In this document: piece after piece, positions 33,591 to 36,788 of the stretch
Numbering within the stretch: position 1 is the first letter of the stretch
How the letters are laid out: each line of letters opens with the position of its first letter
From: an uncultured Actinomycetes bacterium
Lineage (GTDB): Bacteria > Actinomycetota > Acidimicrobiia > Acidimicrobiales > Microtrichaceae
Direction of reading: 5' to 3'
Length of the DNA: 36,788 nucleotides
Assembly (NCBI GenBank): GCA_903925745.1
Contig: CAIYGQ010000148.1
Location: 1 to 36,788 of the forward strand
Program-made: the position numbers and the translations under genes
The notes under the pieces: model-generated
Databases searched by the model: none
What the model was told of the DNA's origin: nothing
The model's input: the letters and a program-made list of their open reading frames with translations, nothing else

Positions 33591-35609
33591 TCACCGACCG
33601 AGGAGTCGATTGATCGCCAGATCGAGTTCCCCGCGAACTCGTCCGGCTCCAGTTGTGGTCAGGTTGATCGGCCCCAGGTACGACCACCCGGTTCCATTGA
33701 CGGCACGACACTCCTGTCGCCCACAGAGCAAGGGAACCGGATCGATCACCTCGACCTCGTTGCGGGATGCCGCAACCGACTCCGTGATCGACTGAATTCC
33801 GGCGAGACGAGACTCCACGTGCTTGCGTTCCAGTTCCGGAACGGACACCGTAGGGCGAACGATCGATACGCGGTCCCGCGGGAACGAGTCACCGAAGTCC
33901 GGAATCGGATCCACGACGATGATCCCAGAGCTGAACTGCTCGAGTGAGGCCAGTGCGTCTGCCAGACCCTGTTCCCACTGGCTCACGTCGATCGACCCGA
34001 TACCCACCGACCCGAACTGGTCGGCGACCCCGGACGGCGATGCGCTGCTCACGTATCGGTTCGCCTGCGAAGCCACGACGACCAACTCCGGGCGTTCCTG
34101 TTCGATCTGCTCCAGCACCTCGCGTTGCCACTGGCGGCATTCCGGGTAGCCATCCGGAGTGACGCCCACCAGGAACGGGCACCCGGCGCGGGTTCGTTGC
34201 ACGGTGGCCAGCCCCCGGGCAGCAGCTGCGTCGATGACCGCCGGCGTGACCCCGTTGGCCAGTTCGTCGCCGACGATCATCACGGTGCCTTCGGCGTCCT
34301 GTGGTCCGAAGCGACACGGTTCGTCCACCGGCGAGCCCGGCGACTCGCGGTTGATGATGTGGCACGACGTTCCCTGCGATGGGGGGTAGTCGTACCAGCC
34401 GAGTGGCTCGTCCAGTCCCCAACCCGAGTGGGACAACCTGTCGGCGCCGAACAGCAGCCCCAGCGGCACGAGCACGCAGGTCGCCGCCAGTGCCCACGTG
34501 CGCTTCGGCGTCCACCACGCTCCGGTCACGATGGGGCGTTCCAGGTACCGGTGCGAGGCCCACCCGGGCAGGAGGCTGCTCAGCGCCACGATCCACGCAA
34601 GCAATGGCCTGTCGGGGGCCAGCACTGCGCAGAAGACCAAGGCCGGCCAATGCCAGAGATACCAGCCGTAGGAGACGTCACCGAGGAACACCAGTGGTCG
34701 TGCGGACAGCAGTGCAGCCGCTGGACCCCCGTTGGAGCCCGAACGGATCAGCGCTGCCGTGGCGACGACCACCAACACAGTCCACGGTCCCGGGTGGCGG
34801 TCTACCGAGGAGACTGTGACCAGGGCGACAACGATCACGGTCAGGCACACCATGCCCAAGGGGGAGCACCACCGACGAGCACGAGCTGTCGCCGGTGTGA
34901 GCGCGAGCAGGACCCCGGCGCCGAACTCCCACAGCCGTGTGGGCATGGCGAGGAATGCCAGTCGGGCCGGCGCTTCGACCCACCAATCCTCTCCGGCCGT
35001 CATGGCGATCGCAACAGTCAGTGAAGCCATCGAGGTCAGGGCGACCAGACCGACCGTCGACGACCGCCAGCCCCATCGTCGGTGTCCCAGCCACAGCCCT
35101 GCGGCCATGATGAGCGGGAGCACTAGGAAGACCTGTTCCTCGAGTGACAACGACCACGTGTGCAGAAAGGGGTTGAGCGCTGCCGACGAGTCGAAGTACC
35201 CCGTCGTCCGGTACAGCTCTACGTTCGCCATGAACAGTGTCGCGGCGCCTCCGGTCCGGTACGCCCGCTGTTGGGGGCCGAACGGGCTGAGCAGCAGGGC
35301 CGTTGCCGCCGTGGTCACGACGGTCATGACTGCGAGTGCCGGGAGCAGACGTCGGATCCGCCGACGGTAGAAGTCGCCGAGGTCGATGGTGCCGTCCGCG
35401 TCCGCAGCCCCTGCCAGCCGCCGGGTGACCACGAATCCCGAGATGACGAAGAAGACATCGACGCCCAGGAAGCCGCCCGATGGTGCGAGTCCTGTGTGGA
35501 ACATGACCACACAGAGCACCGCCAGGCCGCGCAGGCCTTGGATGTCCGCGCGCCGACCGGCATCGACAGCGCGCCCCTGATCGCCGTCAGAGGCGGAAGG
35601 CCCGTCCAT
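33591..35609 (-). CDS. OafA/YrhL-like acyltransferase 3 with a degenerate SGNH domain
   Basis: 672 residues from ATG 35609; TTG 35624 in frame would add five residues and overlap the upstream stop by three bases. The first 370 or so residues are the ten-helix acyltransferase-3 domain, with IQGLRGLAVLCVVMFHTGL (Arg and catalytic His) and GGFLGVDVFFVISGF. It brings acetyl groups across the membrane for O-acetylation of surface glycans. The C-terminal 250 residues have the SGNH-extension layout (CRFG, GCPFLVG, ECRQWQREVL), but block I reads GDEL in place of GDSH, and the block V DxxH position reads GPIN. The SGNH triad is therefore missing. G+C in several hand-counted lines is 58-65%, lower than typical for the window. 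Confidence 0.92.
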   Translation of the reverse strand: MDGPSASDGDQGRAVDAGRRADIQGLRGLAVLCVVMFHTGLAPSGGFLGVDVFFVISGFVVTRRLAGAADADGTIDLGDFYRRRIRRLLPALAVMTVVTTAATALLLSPFGPQQRAYRTGGAATLFMANVELYRTTGYFDSSAALNPFLHTWSLSLEEQVFLVLPLIMAAGLWLGHRRWGWRSSTVGLVALTSMASLTVAIAMTAGEDWWVEAPARLAFLAMPTRLWEFGAGVLLALTPATARARRWCSPLGMVCLTVIVVALVTVSSVDRHPGPWTVLVVVATAALIRSGSNGGPAAALLSARPLVFLGDVSYGWYLWHWPALVFCAVLAPDRPLLAWIVALSSLLPGWASHRYLERPIVTGAWWTPKRTWALAATCVLVPLGLLFGADRLSHSGWGLDEPLGWYDYPPSQGTSCHIINRESPGSPVDEPCRFGPQDAEGTVMIVGDELANGVTPAVIDAAAARGLATVQRTRAGCPFLVGVTPDGYPECRQWQREVLEQIEQERPELVVVASQANRYVSSASPSGVADQFGSVGIGSIDVSQWEQGLADALASLEQFSSGIIVVDPIPDFGDSFPRDRVSIVRPTVSVPELERKHVESRLAGIQSITESVAASRNEVEVIDPVPLLCGRQECRAVNGTGWSYLGPINLTTTGAGRVRGELDLAINRLLGR

Positions 35610-35620
35610 CCACGTTGTGG

Positions 35621-36788
35621 TCAATCCCGCAGCGGCCGTCCGGCGGCGAGCTGGGTGAACTCCGGCTCCAGCTCGGCGAACAGCGCCTCCGCCACGATGC
35701 GTGCCCCCCGTTCGTTGTGGTGCACGTCGTCGGTGAACATCGGGGTCGTGTCACCGGCCAGCACCTTCCGCAGGTTCACCACGTCGGCCGGGAGGCTGGC
35801 CGCCGCCTCCTGCGTCACCCGACGCATGTCGTTCTCCTGCCACGTGGACCAGTGCGGCTCCCCGGGGACGAGCGGACGGTCGTACCGGCTCGGCTGCCAG
35901 AAGTAGCGGACCGGGACGTCGTTCTGTGCCGCGACCGAACGCGACATGGCCCGCGTCCGGTCGTAGCGGGCGACGCTGTCCCTGGCCCGGAGCACCGGAC
36001 CGAGCGGGTCGTCGGTCGTGTCGACCAGACCGCCGGAGGATGGCGGGTCGGGTCGTTCGCCGTCGAGGCGGCCGACGTTGCGCCAGTTGTCCACCGCCGC
36101 TGCGTCCACGGGCGCCTCGTCGGTCGCCCGGAAGTCGTTGGCGCCGTTGCCGGAGTAGATCTCGTTCACACCGTCGTAGAAGACGACCAGGTCGGGTCGG
36201 GGGTTGGTGGTCAGGTCCCACGCGAACCGTTCGGCCTCCATCCAGTGGGTGAACCCGGTGATGCCCCGGTTCTGGACGTCCAGGGTGACGCCGTTCTCGG
36301 CGGCGACACGGGCGAGTTCCGAGGCGATGGTGTGGTCGTCGCGCTGTCCGATGCCCCAGGTGGTCGACCCGCCGTAGATCCACACCGTGAGCCGTCGGCA
36401 GTCGCACGCGGGTGGGGTCCAGGTCCGTCGGAGCCCGTCGACCACGTTGATGTACTCCGAGGATGCGTCCAGGAACCGGTAGGGGTTCTCGTGGCGCCAG
36501 GCCACGATCCAGTTGAGGATGTAGTCCCGGCCCTGCTGGTAGGCGGGCGCGCTCCACCAGGGGGAGTCGGCCATGGCCGCCGGGGTGACGCCCGTGGGGG
36601 TGGGGGCGTCCTCGAGGCCGTCGGGTACGGGGTACTCGAGGACGACCTCCGGTTCCGGCGGCGCCCCCTCCTGCTGGGGTGCGGTCAGGGTGAAGCCGCG
36701 GTCGGTGGTGGCGGTGCGGTCGGTGATGGTCCGCCAGCCGGCGAACGCGAGGCACGCGGCGAGGCCGCAGGCGAGTCCGGCACGCCAC
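35621..36788 (-). CDS. Membrane-anchored SGNH/GDSL hydrolase or acetyltransferase (5' end outside window)
   Basis: The frame is open to the right edge, giving at least 388 residues; ATG 36574 is internal to it. The upstream 71 codons encode a hydrophobic segment (GLACGLAACLAFAGW) and a Pro/Thr/Glu-rich linker, so the true start is beyond the window and the catalytic domain is probably outside the cell. SGNH blocks are intact: GGSTTWG (nucleophile Ser), NRGITGF (Gly), DGVNE (Asn), and TDDVHHNERGA (Asp and His). The arrangement recalls AlgJ/AlgX-type or secreted GDSL esterases. The gene stands directly ahead of the OafA-like acyltransferase, on the same strand and with at most 11 bases between, which suggests the two work together in glycan acetylation. 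Confidence 0.88.
   Translation of the reverse strand, partial: WRAGLACGLAACLAFAGWRTITDRTATTDRGFTLTAPQQEGAPPEPEVVLEYPVPDGLEDAPTPTGVTPAAMADSPWWSAPAYQQGRDYILNWIVAWRHENPYRFLDASSEYINVVDGLRRTWTPPACDCRRLTVWIYGGSTTWGIGQRDDHTIASELARVAAENGVTLDVQNRGITGFTHWMEAERFAWDLTTNPRPDLVVFYDGVNEIYSGNGANDFRATDEAPVDAAAVDNWRNVGRLDGERPDPPSSGGLVDTTDDPLGPVLRARDSVARYDRTRAMSRSVAAQNDVPVRYFWQPSRYDRPLVPGEPHWSTWQENDMRRVTQEAAASLPADVVNLRKVLAGDTTPMFTDDVHHNERGARIVAEALFAELEPEFTQLAAGRPLRD

Noticed and set aside
1-36788. Search for tRNA, rRNA, CRISPR arrays, transposases, phage genes, toxin-antitoxin or anti-phage systems
   Set aside because: None was recognised; every convincing gene is respiratory or glycan-related, apart from the molybdenum enzyme, the Rieske oxygenase and two unknown membrane proteins.

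Overview
The window is about 70% G+C, with frequent GTG starts and many 1-4 base stop/start overlaps. Gene content points to a high-GC actinobacterium. A Rieske protein and a molybdenum protein that both carry internal Tat-type signals, and a cytochrome b/Rieske/cytochrome c set directly ahead of a full nuo operon, would fit class Acidimicrobiia. That placement is inference; there is no rRNA or other marker in the window.

Bases 1-19180 (+ strand) form one respiratory block. It starts inside a cytochrome b gene, then Rieske protein, a membrane-anchored diheme cytochrome c, an unrecognised three-helix membrane protein, and all 14 complex I genes in the order nuoABCDEFGHIJKLMN. The unrecognised gene ends three bases before nuoA. 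Complex I (NADH to quinone) and the bc complex (quinol to cytochrome c) therefore look co-expressed. The block ends in a very C-rich tract and a 48-base hairpin. Next comes a five-helix sulfite-oxidase-type molybdenum protein (19364-21004).

Bases 21059-36788 are a surface-glycan region with genes on both strands. On the minus strand (24910 down to 21059) lie a nucleotide-sugar dehydrogenase, a polysaccharide deacetylase, a GT4 glycosyltransferase and a low-molecular-weight tyrosine phosphatase; the last three are joined by 4-base overlaps. A roughly 400-base divergent intergenic region with two dyad elements separates them from a CapD/WbpM-type membrane nucleotide-sugar dehydratase (+). Then come a UDP-glucose-4-epimerase-like enzyme (-), an unknown polytopic protein (+), a GNAT acyltransferase (+) and a second GT4 enzyme (+). 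The last minus-strand group, read from the right edge, is a membrane-anchored SGNH hydrolase/esterase (5' end outside the window), an OafA-like acyltransferase, a PglC/WbaP-like phosphoglycosyl transferase, a KshA-like Rieske oxygenase and a NeuD/PglD-like acyltransferase.

Together the second half can make sugar nucleotides, start a glycan on a lipid carrier, add sugars and decorate the product with acyl groups. No flippase, polymerase, ABC exporter or tyrosine kinase is visible, so the locus is either incomplete here or spread over the genome. The most unusual observation is that the OafA-like protein has an SGNH domain lacking the expected catalytic Ser, Asp and His, while the gene directly upstream, overlapping or nearly abutting it, encodes a separate SGNH protein that keeps them. 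No tRNA, rRNA, CRISPR array, insertion sequence or prophage gene was seen.
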